This document shows, piece by piece, positions 25,787 to 34,645 of a DNA stretch of 64,000 bases. The stretch is taken from NCBI RefSeq assembly GCF_000590925.1, contig NZ_CP004372.1, positions 1,593,001-1,657,000 of the forward strand, written 5' to 3'. Under the pieces are notes generated by a model, which did no database searches, had not been told where the DNA came from, and worked only from the letters and a program-made list of their open reading frames with translations. How positions within the stretch are numbered: position 1 is the stretch's first letter; the number at the start of each line of letters is the position of its first letter. A program made the translations under genes and the position numbers. The DNA comes from Roseibacterium elongatum DSM 19469 (GTDB lineage: Bacteria; Pseudomonadota; Alphaproteobacteria; Rhodobacterales; Rhodobacteraceae).

Positions 25787-27285
25787 TTCTTCTTGCCGAA
25801 CCCGCCGAGGCCCGGGGGCAGGGCGCCGCCACCAAGGCCGGGCAGGCCGCCCATGCCCATCTGGCGCGCGGCCTTTTCCATTTCGGCGGGGTCCATCTTG
25901 GACGGGTCCATGCCCTTGAGCGCCTCGGGCGCGCCCTTGCCCATCAGCGCGCCAAGGCCGCCCTTCATCATGCCCTTCTTGCCCATCTTGCCGAGCTTTT
26001 TCATCGCGTCAGACATCTGGCGCTGCATCTTGAGCAGTTTGTTGAGGTCGGACACATCCTGCCCCGCGCCGGCGGCGATGCGTTTCTTGCGGCTGGCCTG
26101 CAACAGGGCGGGGTTGGCGCGTTCCTTTTTCGTCATGGACTGGATCAGCGCGATCTGGCGCTTGATCACCTTGTCGTCCATGCCGGCGTCATCAAGCTGC
26201 TTTTGCATCTTGGCCATGCCGGGCATCATCGACATCATGCCCTGCATGCCGCCCATCTTGAGCATCTGTTCCAGCTGGCCCTTGAGGTCGTTCATGTTGA
26301 ACTGACCCTTCTGGAAGCGCTTCATCATGCGCTCGGCCTGTTCGGCCTCGAGCACTTCCTGCGCCTTTTCGACAAGCGATACGATATCGCCCATGCCGAG
26401 GATGCGGCCGGCGATGCGCTCGGGCTCGAAGGTCTCGATCGCGTCCATCTTTTCGCCCAGGCCCACGAAGCGGATGGGCTTGCCGGTGATGGCGCGCATT
26501 GACAGGGCGGCCCCGCCGCGCCCGTCGCCGTCCATCCGGGTCAGGACGACGCCCGAGACGCCGATCTTGTCGTCAAACTCCTCGGCCACGTTCACGGCGT
26601 CCTGACCGGTCAGGCCGTCGACCACCAACAGCGTCTCGCGCGGGTTGGCCACGTCGCGCACGGCGGCGGCCTGGGCGATCAGTTCCTCGTCGATATGCAA
26701 CCGGCCCGCGGTATCGAGCATGTAGACGTCATAGCCGCCAAGGCTGGCCTGCGTCTTGGCGCGCCTGGCGATGGCGACGGGGTCCTCGCCCCTGACGATG
26801 GGCAGGGTGTCGACGCCGATCTGGGTGCCGAGAATCGCCAACTGTTCCATGGCCGCGGGGCGGTTGGTGTCGAGCGAGGCCATCAGCACCTTCTTGCCCT
26901 CGCGCTCTTTCAAACGCTTGGCCAGCTTGGCGGTGGTCGTCGTCTTGCCCGAGCCCTGCAGGCCGACCATCAGGATCGGCGCGGGCGGGCTGTCGATCTT
27001 CAGCTTGCCGGGGTCTTCGTCGCCGGTCAGGACATGGACCAATTCGTCATGGACGATCTTGACGACCTGCTGGCCGGGCGTGACCGATTTTGTGACGGCC
27101 GCGCCGGTGGCCTTTTTCTCGACCGCCTTGATGAATTGCCGCGCGACGGGCAGCGAGACATCGGCCTCGAGCAGGGCGACGCGCACCTCGCGCATGGCGG
27201 TGCGCACGTCATCCTCGGACAGCGCGCCCTGTTTCGTCAGGCGATCAAAGACGCCACCAAGGCGTTCTGACAGGTTCTCGAACAT
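25783..27285 (-). CDS. ffh: signal recognition particle protein Ffh
   Basis: Ffh with 4.5S RNA delivers nascent membrane proteins to FtsY and SecYEG. The 500-residue product has the N domain (MFENLSERLGGVFDRLTKQG), the GTPase with P-loop GLQGSGKTTTTAKLAKRL (about residue 107), DTAGRLHIDEELI (about 190), TRMDGDGRGGAALS (about 248), and a methionine-rich M domain from about 330 (MQGMMSMMPGMAKMQK). The C-tail is rich in Gly and Met. I placed the start at MFENLSER, since the frame upstream lacks family similarity. Confidence 0.97.
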   Translation of the reverse strand: MFENLSERLGGVFDRLTKQGALSEDDVRTAMREVRVALLEADVSLPVARQFIKAVEKKATGAAVTKSVTPGQQVVKIVHDELVHVLTGDEDPGKLKIDSPPAPILMVGLQGSGKTTTTAKLAKRLKEREGKKVLMASLDTNRPAAMEQLAILGTQIGVDTLPIVRGEDPVAIARRAKTQASLGGYDVYMLDTAGRLHIDEELIAQAAAVRDVANPRETLLVVDGLTGQDAVNVAEEFDDKIGVSGVVLTRMDGDGRGGAALSMRAITGKPIRFVGLGEKMDAIETFEPERIAGRILGMGDIVSLVEKAQEVLEAEQAERMMKRFQKGQFNMNDLKGQLEQMLKMGGMQGMMSMMPGMAKMQKQLDDAGMDDKVIKRQIALIQSMTKKERANPALLQASRKKRIAAGAGQDVSDLNKLLKMQRQMSDAMKKLGKMGKKGMMKGGLGALMGKGAPEALKGMDPSKMDPAEMEKAARQMGMGGLPGLGGGALPPGLGGFGKKK

Positions 27286-27533
27286 GGGCCATTGCCCCCT
27301 TTTCGTCTCGGGTGCCCCAAAGGTAAGGGGCGGTCCGGGTTGCACCAAGGCCCTGTCAGCCGATCCGGCAGGCTCCGATGGGCGATGCCCGAACGGACCT
27401 TGACCCCCGTGGGCGAATCCTCGCTGACGGGGGGCGATCCTGCCGAATGGCACAGGACCGGAAAGCTGGCGCGTTCCGGGTTGTCGGCGGGTCGTTACGC
27501 GCACAGGCGCCGCGAGTCAAGCGTGGCGGGCGG

Positions 27534-28049
27534 TCAGCTGCATTGCGCGATCAGGCGCGTGACTTCGCCCGAGAGCATGTCGCGCCCGCTGCGGTGGGAA
27601 TGGAGCGTAAAGGCGCGGCGCAGGTTCATCAGGTCGAAATCGGCCTGCGTGCTGGGCGGATCGTTCGTGGCGCGCGCGCCCGGTTCGCCGAACAGGGTCA
27701 GTTGCATGGGGCCGTCGAATTCGACCCCGGCAAAGCTGAACCCCTCGGCGCGGGCCACGTAAAGGCCCACGAGATCTGCGGCCTGTGCGCGCGACGTGGT
27801 GATGAGGGTCCAGACATCGCCGTGGCTGAGCCCGTCGAGCACCATCTCGCCCTCGACCATATGGGCGGTGGCGCCCCCCTCCTGCCGGAAGGAGCGCCCT
27901 TCGGCGGTATAGGTGGCATGGCCCTGCACCTCGGCCCCGGGGGGGAAGGGGCCGACCCCTTGCGTGATGGTCACGGTGAAATCCAGCGTGCAGGTTTGCG
28001 CCGCTGCGGCCAGCGGCAGGGTGACAAGGGCAAGGGCCAGTTTCCACAT
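27534..28049 (-). CDS. exported protein of unknown function
   Basis: The 171-residue product has a clear signal peptide, MWKLALALVTLPLAAAAQ, cleaved probably after AAAAQ. The mature part contains TCTLDFTVTITQGVGPFPPG and VEGEMVLDGLSHGDVWTL, mostly beta-strand in character, with cysteines near each end that could form a disulfide. No family is recognised. It lies between azoR and ffh on the minus strand with gaps on both sides, so it is probably a separate transcript. Confidence 0.75.
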   Translation of the reverse strand: MWKLALALVTLPLAAAAQTCTLDFTVTITQGVGPFPPGAEVQGHATYTAEGRSFRQEGGATAHMVEGEMVLDGLSHGDVWTLITTSRAQAADLVGLYVARAEGFSFAGVEFDGPMQLTLFGEPGARATNDPPSTQADFDLMNLRRAFTLHSHRSGRDMLSGEVTRLIAQCS

Positions 28050-28111
28050 GCCCCGGAGCCTAGCACGCGGCGCGCCCCGCGAGAACGGGGCGCGTGCGGC
28101 AGGGTGCGGGA

Positions 28112-28699
28112 TCAGGCCGCGCGCAGGGTGTCGACCTGTGCGCTGGCCTTTTTCAGGCTGCTGTCGGCATCCAGCATCAGCCGGTCGGCGGCGACCACCT
28201 CGACCTCGGTGATGCCGATGAAGCCCAGCACATGCCGCAGGTAGCCGGTGGCGAAGTCGATTTCGGACCCGGCCTCGGTTCCGCCCGAAGCGACGGCGAC
28301 GATGGCGCGTTTGCCGGTCAGCAGCCCCTCGGGGCCGGCTTCCGTGTAGCGAAAGGTGACGCCGGCACGCGCGACCTGATCCACCCAGGCCTTGAGCGCG
28401 GCCGGCACGCCGAAATTGTAGATCGGTAACCCGATCACGATCAGGTCGGCGGCGGTCAGTTCGGCCACCAGCGTGTCGGACAGCGCCAGGGTCTGGCGCT
28501 GCGCCGGGGTGCGGGCCTCGGCCTGGGTGAAATTGGCCTCGACCCAGTCCGCGTCGATCAGGGGCAGGCCATGGGCCAAGTCGCGCACGGTCACCTGCGC
28601 CTCGGGGGCGAGGCGGGCGAGGATGCGGTCGGTCAGGTCGCGCGACACGGAGCCTTCGCGGCGGGCGGAGGCATCTATGCGGAGAACGGTCTGGGGCAT
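28112..28699 (-). CDS. azoR: FMN-dependent NADH-azoreductase
   Basis: AzoR is a flavodoxin-fold quinone/azo reductase. The 195-residue protein has VLRIDASARREGSVSRDLTD (FMN phosphate loop), IVIGLPIYNFGVPAALKAWVDQVARAG cut to the conserved PMYNF-like PIYNFGVP (about residue 92), and AVASGGTEAGSEIDFATGYLR (about 138). It is divergent from the LysR-type gene 203 bases away, which probably regulates it in response to quinone or electrophile stress. Confidence 0.93.
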   Translation of the reverse strand: MPQTVLRIDASARREGSVSRDLTDRILARLAPEAQVTVRDLAHGLPLIDADWVEANFTQAEARTPAQRQTLALSDTLVAELTAADLIVIGLPIYNFGVPAALKAWVDQVARAGVTFRYTEAGPEGLLTGKRAIVAVASGGTEAGSEIDFATGYLRHVLGFIGITEVEVVAADRLMLDADSSLKKASAQVDTLRAA

Positions 28700-28902
28700 G
28701 TGAAGATCCTTGTGACAGGGTGGGATGAGCACTGCCGTCAAACTTGGCCTGTTCGCGGGGGCGTGCAATTTGCGAAAAGGCGCGGCCAACCCTGCAAAAA
28801 CGCACGAATGGCCCGGGGCGCGTGTCCTGCGCTTCTCTATTGCATCGCCGAACAGGACAGGCGACATTCCGGCCGAGTTGTGAGCAGTTGCACGGTGACC
28901 GC

Positions 28903-29781
28903 ATGGACAATTGGGACGAGATCCGCACCGCGTTTCAGGTGGCGCGCATGGGGACGGTCTCGGGTGCGGCCGAGGTTCTGGGCGTGCATCACGCGACGGT
29001 CATCCGCCATATCGACGCGTTGGAGGGGCGGCTGGGCGCAAAACTGTTCCAACGCCATGCGCGCGGCTACACCGCGACCGAGGCCGGTCAGGACCTGCTG
29101 TCGGTGGCGGGGCAGGCCGATGACCAGTTCACGCAACTGGCCGGGCGCATCAGGGGGCGCGGCGACGAGGTGACGGGCGATCTGCTGGTCACGTCGCTGG
29201 CCTCGCTCTCGCCGCTCCTGGTGCCGACGATCGCCCAGTTTCAGGATCGCCACCCCGATGTGCGCGTCAGGTTGATCTCGGACGCGCGGCTGTTCCGGCT
29301 GGAATATGGCGAGGCGCATGTGGCCATCCGCGCGGGCAAGCTGCCCGATCAGCCCGACAATGTGGTGCAGCCGTTTTTCACCCAGACGATCCGCCTGGTC
29401 GCCAGCCCCGACTATGTCGCCAGGCATGGCATGCTGACCGAAGACAGCCTGGATGCGCACCGCTTCATCGGGCCGAACGAGGATACGCCGCGCGCGCCCT
29501 TCTATCGCTGGCTGATGGAAACCGTGCCCGACCAGGCGGTGGTCTTCCGCGCCTCGCACATGGAAACGGTGAAAGAGGCTGTTCTGGCCGGGATCGGCAT
29601 CGGCTTTGTCGCCGGCTGGGATCAGCGCAACACCGGCGATCTTGTCGACATGCTGCCCCCGATGGAGGATTGGTCGGCCAAGGTCTGGCTGGTCACCCAT
29701 ATGGACCTGCACCGCACGGCCAAGGTGCAGACCTTTCTCAAGCACCTCAAGGAACAGGTGAAGACCTGGCCCGTGGAGTGA
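28903..29781 (+). CDS. LysR-family transcriptional regulator
   Basis: The 292-residue protein has an N-terminal winged helix-turn-helix (VARMGTVSGAAEVLGVHHATV) and a substrate-binding domain (LLVTSLASLSPLLVPTIAQF, RLVASPDYVARHGM). The ATG at 28903 aligns with usual LysR length, although the frame is open farther upstream. It is divergent from azoR, the likely target. Its stop overlaps the GTG of the next transporter gene, which may be part of its operon. Confidence 0.9.
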   Translation: MDNWDEIRTAFQVARMGTVSGAAEVLGVHHATVIRHIDALEGRLGAKLFQRHARGYTATEAGQDLLSVAGQADDQFTQLAGRIRGRGDEVTGDLLVTSLASLSPLLVPTIAQFQDRHPDVRVRLISDARLFRLEYGEAHVAIRAGKLPDQPDNVVQPFFTQTIRLVASPDYVARHGMLTEDSLDAHRFIGPNEDTPRAPFYRWLMETVPDQAVVFRASHMETVKEAVLAGIGIGFVAGWDQRNTGDLVDMLPPMEDWSAKVWLVTHMDLHRTAKVQTFLKHLKEQVKTWPVE

Positions 29782-30680
29782 GCAGCACCGCCTTCGCAGA
29801 CCCATCGGCAGAGGGGCGGCGCGGGCATCTGGCGATGCTGGCCTTTTCGGCGCTCGTGGCGGGGTCGTTTTCGCTGGGTGGGCAGATCGCCAACGAGATC
29901 GCCCCGACCGCACTGAACGCCACCCGCTTCGTCATTGCCGCCGTCGCGATCTGGGCGGTGGTGCGGGTGCGGGGTGGGGTGCCGGGTTTTGCCTGGGCCG
30001 CGCCGTGGCGTTACCTGATCCTTGGCGGGTTCTTTGCCGTCTATTTCGTGACGATGTTCGAGGGGCTGAAAACCGCGCCGCCCGTGTCGGCGGCCGCCGT
30101 GTTCACCCTGACCCCGGTGATGAGCGCGGGCTTTGGCTGGCTGATGCTGCGCCAGGGGGTCAGCCCGCGCATCGTCGCGGCGCTGGGCATCGGGGCGCTG
30201 GGCGCGCTGTGGGTGATCTTTCGCGCCGACTGGGCGGCCTTGACCGCTTTCGAGGTCGGGCGCGGCGAGGCGATCTTTTTCTGGGGCTGCGTCGCGCATG
30301 CGGCCTATACACCCGCCGTGCGCTGGCTGAACCGGGGCGAGCCGGTGCTGGTCTTTACCCTGCTGACGCTGTCGGCCTGTGCCGGCATCCTGTTGATCTA
30401 CGGCGCGGGGGATATCCTGGCGACCGACTGGATGGGCCTGCGCCCGCTGGTCTGGGTGACGTTGATCTATGTCGCGCTGATCGCCAGTTCGACCACCGTC
30501 TTCCTGGTGCAATACGCGTCGATGCGCCTGCCCTCGGCCAAGGTGATGGCCTATACCTACCTCACGCCCAGCTGGGTGCTGTTGTGGGAACTGGCGCTGG
30601 GTCAGCCGGTGCCGCCGGGTCTTGTGCTGGTCGGGGTGGGGTTGAGCTTTGGCGCGGTGGCGTTGCTGCTCAAGGAATAG
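29778..30680 (+). CDS. DMT-superfamily (EamA) transporter
   Basis: The 300-residue protein has about ten membrane helices and two EamA repeats, the first from LAMLAFSALVAGSFSLGGQIA and the second from AIFFWGCVAHAAYTPAVRWL. Conserved ALNATRFVIAA and AKVMAYTYLTPSWVLLWE mark the DMT fold. Such proteins usually export amino acids or metabolites; the substrate is not visible. The GTG at 29778 overlaps the LysR stop as GTGA, suggesting coupled translation. Confidence 0.9.
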   Translation: MSSTAFADPSAEGRRGHLAMLAFSALVAGSFSLGGQIANEIAPTALNATRFVIAAVAIWAVVRVRGGVPGFAWAAPWRYLILGGFFAVYFVTMFEGLKTAPPVSAAAVFTLTPVMSAGFGWLMLRQGVSPRIVAALGIGALGALWVIFRADWAALTAFEVGRGEAIFFWGCVAHAAYTPAVRWLNRGEPVLVFTLLTLSACAGILLIYGAGDILATDWMGLRPLVWVTLIYVALIASSTTVFLVQYASMRLPSAKVMAYTYLTPSWVLLWELALGQPVPPGLVLVGVGLSFGAVALLLKE

Positions 30681-30752
30681 CCGGGGGCTTGCGCCGGATC
30701 ATGGCGCGCCTTGCGCGTGCTCCCTAGCATCCGCGGCACAGTAGGATGCACC

Positions 30753-31259
30753 ATGCCCGCAGCCACGACAAAAACCGGGTTGATCGCGATCACGGAAAAG
30801 GAATGGGCCAAGCTGACCCGCCTGATCGAGGCGTTGCCCGAGACCGATGCTAGCCGGCCCGATGCCGAGGGCACCACGATCAAGGACGTGCTGGCCCATC
30901 GCGCCCATTGGATCGGCCTGTTCTTTCAGTGGTTGGAGGAGGGGGCCGGCGGCGGCCCGGTCGAGATGCCCGACCACGGGGTGAAATGGAACCAGCTGAA
31001 ACCCTACAACGCGGCGCTGCGCGAAACATATGCCGGCCTGTCCTGGGACGAGGCGCGCGCATGGCTGAGCGCGCAGCACAGGCGCCTGCTCGACTGGATC
31101 ACGGCGGCGTCCGACGACACGCTCTATGGTGGGCCGATGCCGGGCGGCACCGGATGGACCACGGGGCGCTATGCCGAGGCCTCGGGCCCCAGCCATTACC
31201 GCAGCGCGGCCAAGTTCATCCGGGCGTCCTTGCGCGTGGGCGACGGGCCTGGGGCCTAA
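30753..31259 (+). CDS. ClbS/DfsB-family DinB-like four-helix protein
   Basis: The 168-residue protein matches the ClbS/DfsB family: it starts around TKTGLIAITEKEWAKLTRLI and has the conserved IKDVLAHRAHWIGLFFQWLEEG, KWNQLKPYNAALRE and SGPSHYRSAAKFIRA. Histidines at the helix ends (in AHRAHW and PSHYRS) recall the DinB metal site. ClbS itself hydrolyses the colibactin cyclopropane, but most relatives are uncharacterised. The end overlaps the convergent ArsR gene by four bases. Confidence 0.85.
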   Translation: MPAATTKTGLIAITEKEWAKLTRLIEALPETDASRPDAEGTTIKDVLAHRAHWIGLFFQWLEEGAGGGPVEMPDHGVKWNQLKPYNAALRETYAGLSWDEARAWLSAQHRRLLDWITAASDDTLYGGPMPGGTGWTTGRYAEASGPSHYRSAAKFIRASLRVGDGPGA

Positions 31260-31603
31260 CCTTCGGGCCCCTCGTCGGGGGTGTCGCGCAACTGCTGCGC
31301 CAGAAAGGCCTCGAACGCATCGAGGTTGACCGGCTCGAACTGGCCAAAGCCCTGCATCCAGACCGACGCCTCTTTCAGGGCGTCCGGGTCCAGCTTGCAC
31401 CATTTCACGCGCCCGCGCTTTTCCTGCGTGATCAGGCCGGCCCCGGCGAGGATGGTCAGGTGTTTCGAGATCGCGGCCAGCGACATCTCGAACGGCTCGG
31501 CCACGTCGGTGACGGCCATGTCATCCTCGAGCAGCATCGACAGGATCGCCCGCCGCGTCGGGTCGGCGAGGGCCGCAAAGACATGATCGAGCCGCCTGGA
31601 CAT
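31256..31603 (-). CDS. ArsR-family transcriptional regulator
   Basis: The 115-residue protein is a typical winged-helix ArsR/SmtB regulator: LDHVFAALADPTRRAILSML, then the recognition helix region EMSLAAISKHLTILAGAGLI and the wing EKRGRVKWCKLDPDALKEA. It lacks the metal-binding CxC motif of classical ArsR, so it likely answers to another signal. The 16-bp perfect inverted repeat 31 bases upstream is probably its own operator. Relatives with this sequence type often sit next to SRPBCC-domain genes; here the neighbour is a DinB-like protein. Confidence 0.9.
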   Translation of the reverse strand: MSRRLDHVFAALADPTRRAILSMLLEDDMAVTDVAEPFEMSLAAISKHLTILAGAGLITQEKRGRVKWCKLDPDALKEASVWMQGFGQFEPVNLDAFEAFLAQQLRDTPDEGPEG

Positions 31604-31634
31604 TGCCGCAGTTAGCGAGGCCGGGCGGGTTTGG

Positions 31635-31650
31635 TCAACCGAACGGTTGA
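31635..31650. promoter_or_regulatory. probable ArsR operator
   Basis: TCAACCGAACGGTTGA is a perfect palindrome of two 7-base arms around AA, just upstream of the ArsR-family gene. TCAACC..GGTTGA operators are known for this subgroup of ArsR regulators, so autoregulation is likely. Confidence 0.7.
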
Positions 31651-31751
31651 ATATGGATTTGCGGCGGCGCAGGTGTGGCCGTTTGGCCGCGGATGAAAAT
31701 AAGCATTCAAAAGCAATGGGTTGTCGTGAATTTGACTCACTCTAATGCGCG

Positions 31752-31780
31752 TTGACTCCGGACGGGTCCCTGCCTAGGTT
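31752..31780 (+). promoter_or_regulatory. candidate sigma-70 promoter of the F0 operon
   Basis: TTGACT (31752-31757) and TAGGTT (31775-31780) are spaced by 17 bases, 31 bases before the atpI start. A second TTGACT lies exactly 20 bases upstream at 31732. The -10 box is weak, so the assignment is tentative. Confidence 0.45.
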
Positions 31781-31811
31781 CCGCTCGACTTCCCCAGGGG
31801 TGTCTTTTGCC

Positions 31812-32159
31812 ATGTCCGAGCCGACCCAAAGCGACCGCCTGAAGGCGCTGGAGGAAAAGCTGGCGCAGGCAAAAGCCCGGCAAGCGCCGGAGAAACCCCA
31901 CACGGAAGAGCATTATTCCCAGGCGCAACTGGCCTGGCGGATGGTGATCGAGCTGGTGGCCGGTTTGGGCCTCGGGTTCGGGATCGGCTACGGCCTCGAT
32001 GCCCTGTTGGGCACACGGCCATGGCTGATGGTGGTTTTCACGATCCTGGGCTTCATCGCCGGGGTCAAGACGATGATCCGCTCGGCCGAAGAGGTACAGC
32101 GGAGCGAAATTGACAGGGCCGCGGCACGGGACGCGGCCGATGGGCAAGACAAGGGGTAG
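31812..32159 (+). CDS. atpI: AtpI/AtpZ-type ATP synthase assembly protein
   Basis: The 115-residue protein has a charged N-terminus and two membrane helices, LAWRMVIELVAGLGLGFGIGYGLDAL and WLMVVFTILGFIAGVKTM in part, with the conserved GxGFGIGYGLD. AtpI assists c-ring assembly or Mg2+ supply to the synthase. It is the first gene of the F0 operon, six bases before atpB. Confidence 0.9.
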   Translation: MSEPTQSDRLKALEEKLAQAKARQAPEKPHTEEHYSQAQLAWRMVIELVAGLGLGFGIGYGLDALLGTRPWLMVVFTILGFIAGVKTMIRSAEEVQRSEIDRAAARDAADGQDKG

Positions 32160-32165
32160 AGGGAC

Positions 32166-33017
32166 GTGGCGAGCGAAAGCACCAATACGCAAGGCAAGGC
32201 CGGCTCGGGCCGTATCGTCTTTTTCGTGCTGATCGCGATCGCGGCAGTGCTCTTCATCCTCGGCCTGGTGGACGAATACACCATGGACGGCCCGAACATT
32301 CACCCGATGGACCAGTTCATTGTGAGCCCGCTGTTCGGCGACGGCCCGGTGCATTGGTACACGCCGACCAACGTGACCTTGTGGATGGCGCTGGCCATCG
32401 CCTCGGTCGCGGCGTTGATGGTGCTGGGCACGCGCGGGCGGGCCGTGATCCCCTCGCGCAGCCAGTCGATGGCGGAATTGGCCTATGGCTTCGTGCGCAA
32501 GATGGTCGAGGACGTGGCCGGCAAGGACGCGCTGCCGTTCTTCCCCTACATCTTCACGCTGTTCCTGTTTATCCTGTTCGCCAATTTCCTCGGGCTGATC
32601 CCGATGAGCTTTACCACCACCTCGCACATCGCGGTGACCGCGATCCTGGCGGCGGCGGTATTCATCACGGTGACCGCGGTCGGCTTCATCAAAAACGGTG
32701 CCGGGTTCCTGAGCCTCTTCTGGGTGGCATCGGCCCCGCTGGCGTTGCGCCCCGTCCTGGCCATCATCGAGGTGATCTCGTATTTCGTGCGCCCGGTCAG
32801 CCACTCCATTCGTCTGGCCGGCAACTTGATGGCCGGTCACGCCGTGCTCAAGGTGTTCGCGGGCTTTGCCGGGGCCATGGGCTTGGCGGGCATCGCCCCC
32901 ATCCTCGGCGTCGTGGCGATCTACGGGCTCGAGGTGCTGGTGTCGGCCATCCAGGCCTACGTGTTCACCATTCTTACCTGCGTCTATCTGAAAGACGCCC
33001 TGCATCCGCATCACTGA
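32166..33017 (+). CDS. atpB: ATP synthase F0 subunit a
   Basis: Subunit a forms the proton half-channels. The 283-residue protein starts with GTG at 32166 and has about six helices. The essential arginine lies in [14 protein letters not shown] (about residue 217), and the later [22 protein letters not shown] carries the conserved Glu/Gln of the channel. [10 protein letters not shown] in the N-terminal region is typical of alphaproteobacterial subunit a. Confidence 0.96.
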   Translation: MASESTNTQGKAGSGRIVFFVLIAIAAVLFILGLVDEYTMDGPNIHPMDQFIVSPLFGDGPVHWYTPTNVTLWMALAIASVAALMVLGTRGRAVIPSRSQSMAELAYGFVRKMVEDVAGKDALPFFPYIFTLFLFILFANFLGLIPMSFTTTSHIAVTAILAAAVFITVTAVGFIKNGAGFLSLFWVASAPLALRPVLAIIEVISYFVRPVSHSIRLAGNLMAGHAVLKVFAGFAGAMGLAGIAPILGVVAIYGLEVLVSAIQAYVFTILTCVYLKDALHPHH

Positions 33018-33086
33018 GGGATCGGGCTGCATTTGGCCCGCCCCCCTCACCGATTTCTCGAACTTCCAACGTAAGGAGATAGGACA

Positions 33087-33323
33087 ATGGAAGGCGATAT
33101 CGCACAAATGGGTCAGTTCATCGGCGCTGGCCTCGCCGCAATCGGTTCCGGCGCCGCCGCCATCGGTGTGGGCCACGTGGCCGGCAACTTCCTCGCCGGT
33201 GCCCTGCGCAACCCGTCGGCCGCCGCCGGGCAGACCGCGACCCTCTTCATCGGCATCGCATTCGCCGAGGCGCTGGGCATCTTTGCCTTCCTCGTCGCCC
33301 TGCTGCTGATGTTCGCCGTCTAA
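33087..33323 (+). CDS. atpE: ATP synthase F0 subunit c
   Basis: The 78-residue hairpin forms the rotor ring. Helix 1 carries the glycine-rich [18 protein letters not shown], the polar loop is [10 protein letters not shown], and helix 2 has the proton-carrying glutamate in [11 protein letters not shown] (about residue 59). There is no Na+ signature. AAGGAG lies nine bases before the ATG. Confidence 0.97.
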   Translation: MEGDIAQMGQFIGAGLAAIGSGAAAIGVGHVAGNFLAGALRNPSAAAGQTATLFIGIAFAEALGIFAFLVALLLMFAV

Positions 33324-33407
33324 GGCACCTTCCGAACCTTCCTTACGGCCGGGGCGTGGCCGAGATATCGCCTCGCCCCGCAGTAACCCCGGTTCCAGGA
33401 GGACATC

Positions 33408-33980
33408 ATGGCCGAAGACGCCACACATAGCGCAGCAGACGCCGCGCACGGGGCCGCGGACGCCGCGCATAGCGCGGGGCCGGGAATGCCGCAGCTCGAT
33501 TTTTCGACCTTCCCGAACCAGATCTTCTGGCTGGTCGTCACGCTCTTGGCGATCTGGCTGATCCTCGACAAGGTCGCGCTGCCGCGGATCGCGGCGGTTC
33601 TGGCCGAACGTCAGGGGACGCTGACCAACGACCTTGCGGCAGCCGAAGACCTCAAGCGTCAGGCGGCCGAGGCCGAAAAGGCGTATGACAAGGCCTTGGC
33701 CGATGCCCGCGCCGAGGCGCACCGCATCGCCGACGAAACCCGCGCCGAGATTCAGGCCGGGCTGGCCGAAGCCACCGCACGCGCCGATGAACAGATCGCC
33801 GCGAAAGCCGCCGAAAGCGAAGCCCGGATCGCCGAGATCCAGGCCAGCGCGGCGCAATCGGTTGAAGAGGTCGCCCGGGACGTCACCGCCGAGATCGTGG
33901 CGGCCGTCGCGCCCGGTAAAACGGTCGACGCCAATGCCATCAACGCCGCGATCACGGCCCGGATGAGGGGACAAGCCTGA
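33408..33980 (+). CDS. atpX: ATP synthase F0 subunit b'
   Basis: Phototrophs and most alphaproteobacteria have two different b subunits; this is b'. The 190-residue product has one membrane helix ([20 protein letters not shown], about residues 42-61) and a long coiled coil rich in Ala and Glu. The N-terminus has a repeated [17 protein letters not shown]. It overlaps atpF by one base (TGATG). Confidence 0.93.
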   Translation: MAEDATHSAADAAHGAADAAHSAGPGMPQLDFSTFPNQIFWLVVTLLAIWLILDKVALPRIAAVLAERQGTLTNDLAAAEDLKRQAAEAEKAYDKALADARAEAHRIADETRAEIQAGLAEATARADEQIAAKAAESEARIAEIQASAAQSVEEVARDVTAEIVAAVAPGKTVDANAINAAITARMRGQA

Positions 33981-34549
33981 TGCGTACTGCTCTGACCCTG
34001 ACCCTTGCCATGGTCCTGGCTGGTCCGGCGCTTGCTGCCGGCGAGTCGGGCTATGACTTCACGTCGCTGTTCAACACCGATTTCGTGGTGTTGATCGGTT
34101 TCCTTCTGTTCCTTTCGATCCTGTTCTATTTCAACGTGCCGTCGATGCTGGGGGGCATGCTGGACCAGCGCGCCGAAGGCATCAAATCGGAACTGGACGA
34201 GGCCCGCGCCCTGCGGGAAGAGGCCCAGACCCTGCTGGCCAGCTACGAGCGCAAGCAGCGCGAAGTGGCCGAGCAGTCCGAGCGGATCGTGGCGCAGGCC
34301 CGCGCCGATGCGCAGACGGCGGCCGATCAGGCCAAGCTGGACCTCGAAGCATCGATCCAGCGGCGTCTGCAAGCTGCCGAGGAGCAGATCGGCAGCGCCG
34401 AGGCCAAGGCCGTCCGCGCGGTACGCGATCGGGCCGTCGAAGTGGCGATCAGTGCCGCCGGCGAACTGATCCAGGGCCAGTTGGCCGCCGCCGATGCCAA
34501 CGCGTTGATCGACCAGTCGATCACCGAGGTAAAGGCGCGCCTGAACTGA
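33980..34549 (+). CDS. atpF: ATP synthase F0 subunit b
   Basis: The 189-residue subunit joins F0 to F1 as the stator. It has a short signal-like N-terminus (TLTLAMVLAGPALAAG), a membrane helix (FVVLIGFLLFLSILFYF) and the characteristic PSMLGGMLDQRAEGIKSELDEA start of the coiled coil. It is the last gene of the F0 operon. The F1 genes are not in this window, as usual in this order. Confidence 0.95.
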   Translation: MRTALTLTLAMVLAGPALAAGESGYDFTSLFNTDFVVLIGFLLFLSILFYFNVPSMLGGMLDQRAEGIKSELDEARALREEAQTLLASYERKQREVAEQSERIVAQARADAQTAADQAKLDLEASIQRRLQAAEEQIGSAEAKAVRAVRDRAVEVAISAAGELIQGQLAAADANALIDQSITEVKARLN

Positions 34550-34584
34550 GCGTGGTCCGACCCGACCGCCTTTGAGATGTGGAG

Positions 34585-34616
34585 ACCGCCCCGGCCATTC
34601 TGGTCCGGGGCGGTTT
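34585..34616 (+). terminator. Rho-independent terminator of the F0 operon
   Basis: ACCGCCCCGG (34585-34594) and CCGGGGCGGT (34605-34614) form a perfect 10-bp stem followed by TTTTCGTTT, 35 bases after the atpF stop. Confidence 0.9.
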
Positions 34617-34645
34617 TCGTTTCAGGTGAGTGATAGCCCGCGCCT

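Noticed and set aside
27286..27533. SRP RNA gene (ffs) upstream of ffh
   Set aside because: The conserved GGTCAGGTCCGGAAGGAAGC core is absent on both strands.
31737..33974. 745-codon minus-strand frame opposite the F0 operon
   Set aside because: The plus strand encodes unmistakable subunits a, c, b' and AtpI; the opposite frame is low-complexity His/Gln/Asp-rich noise.
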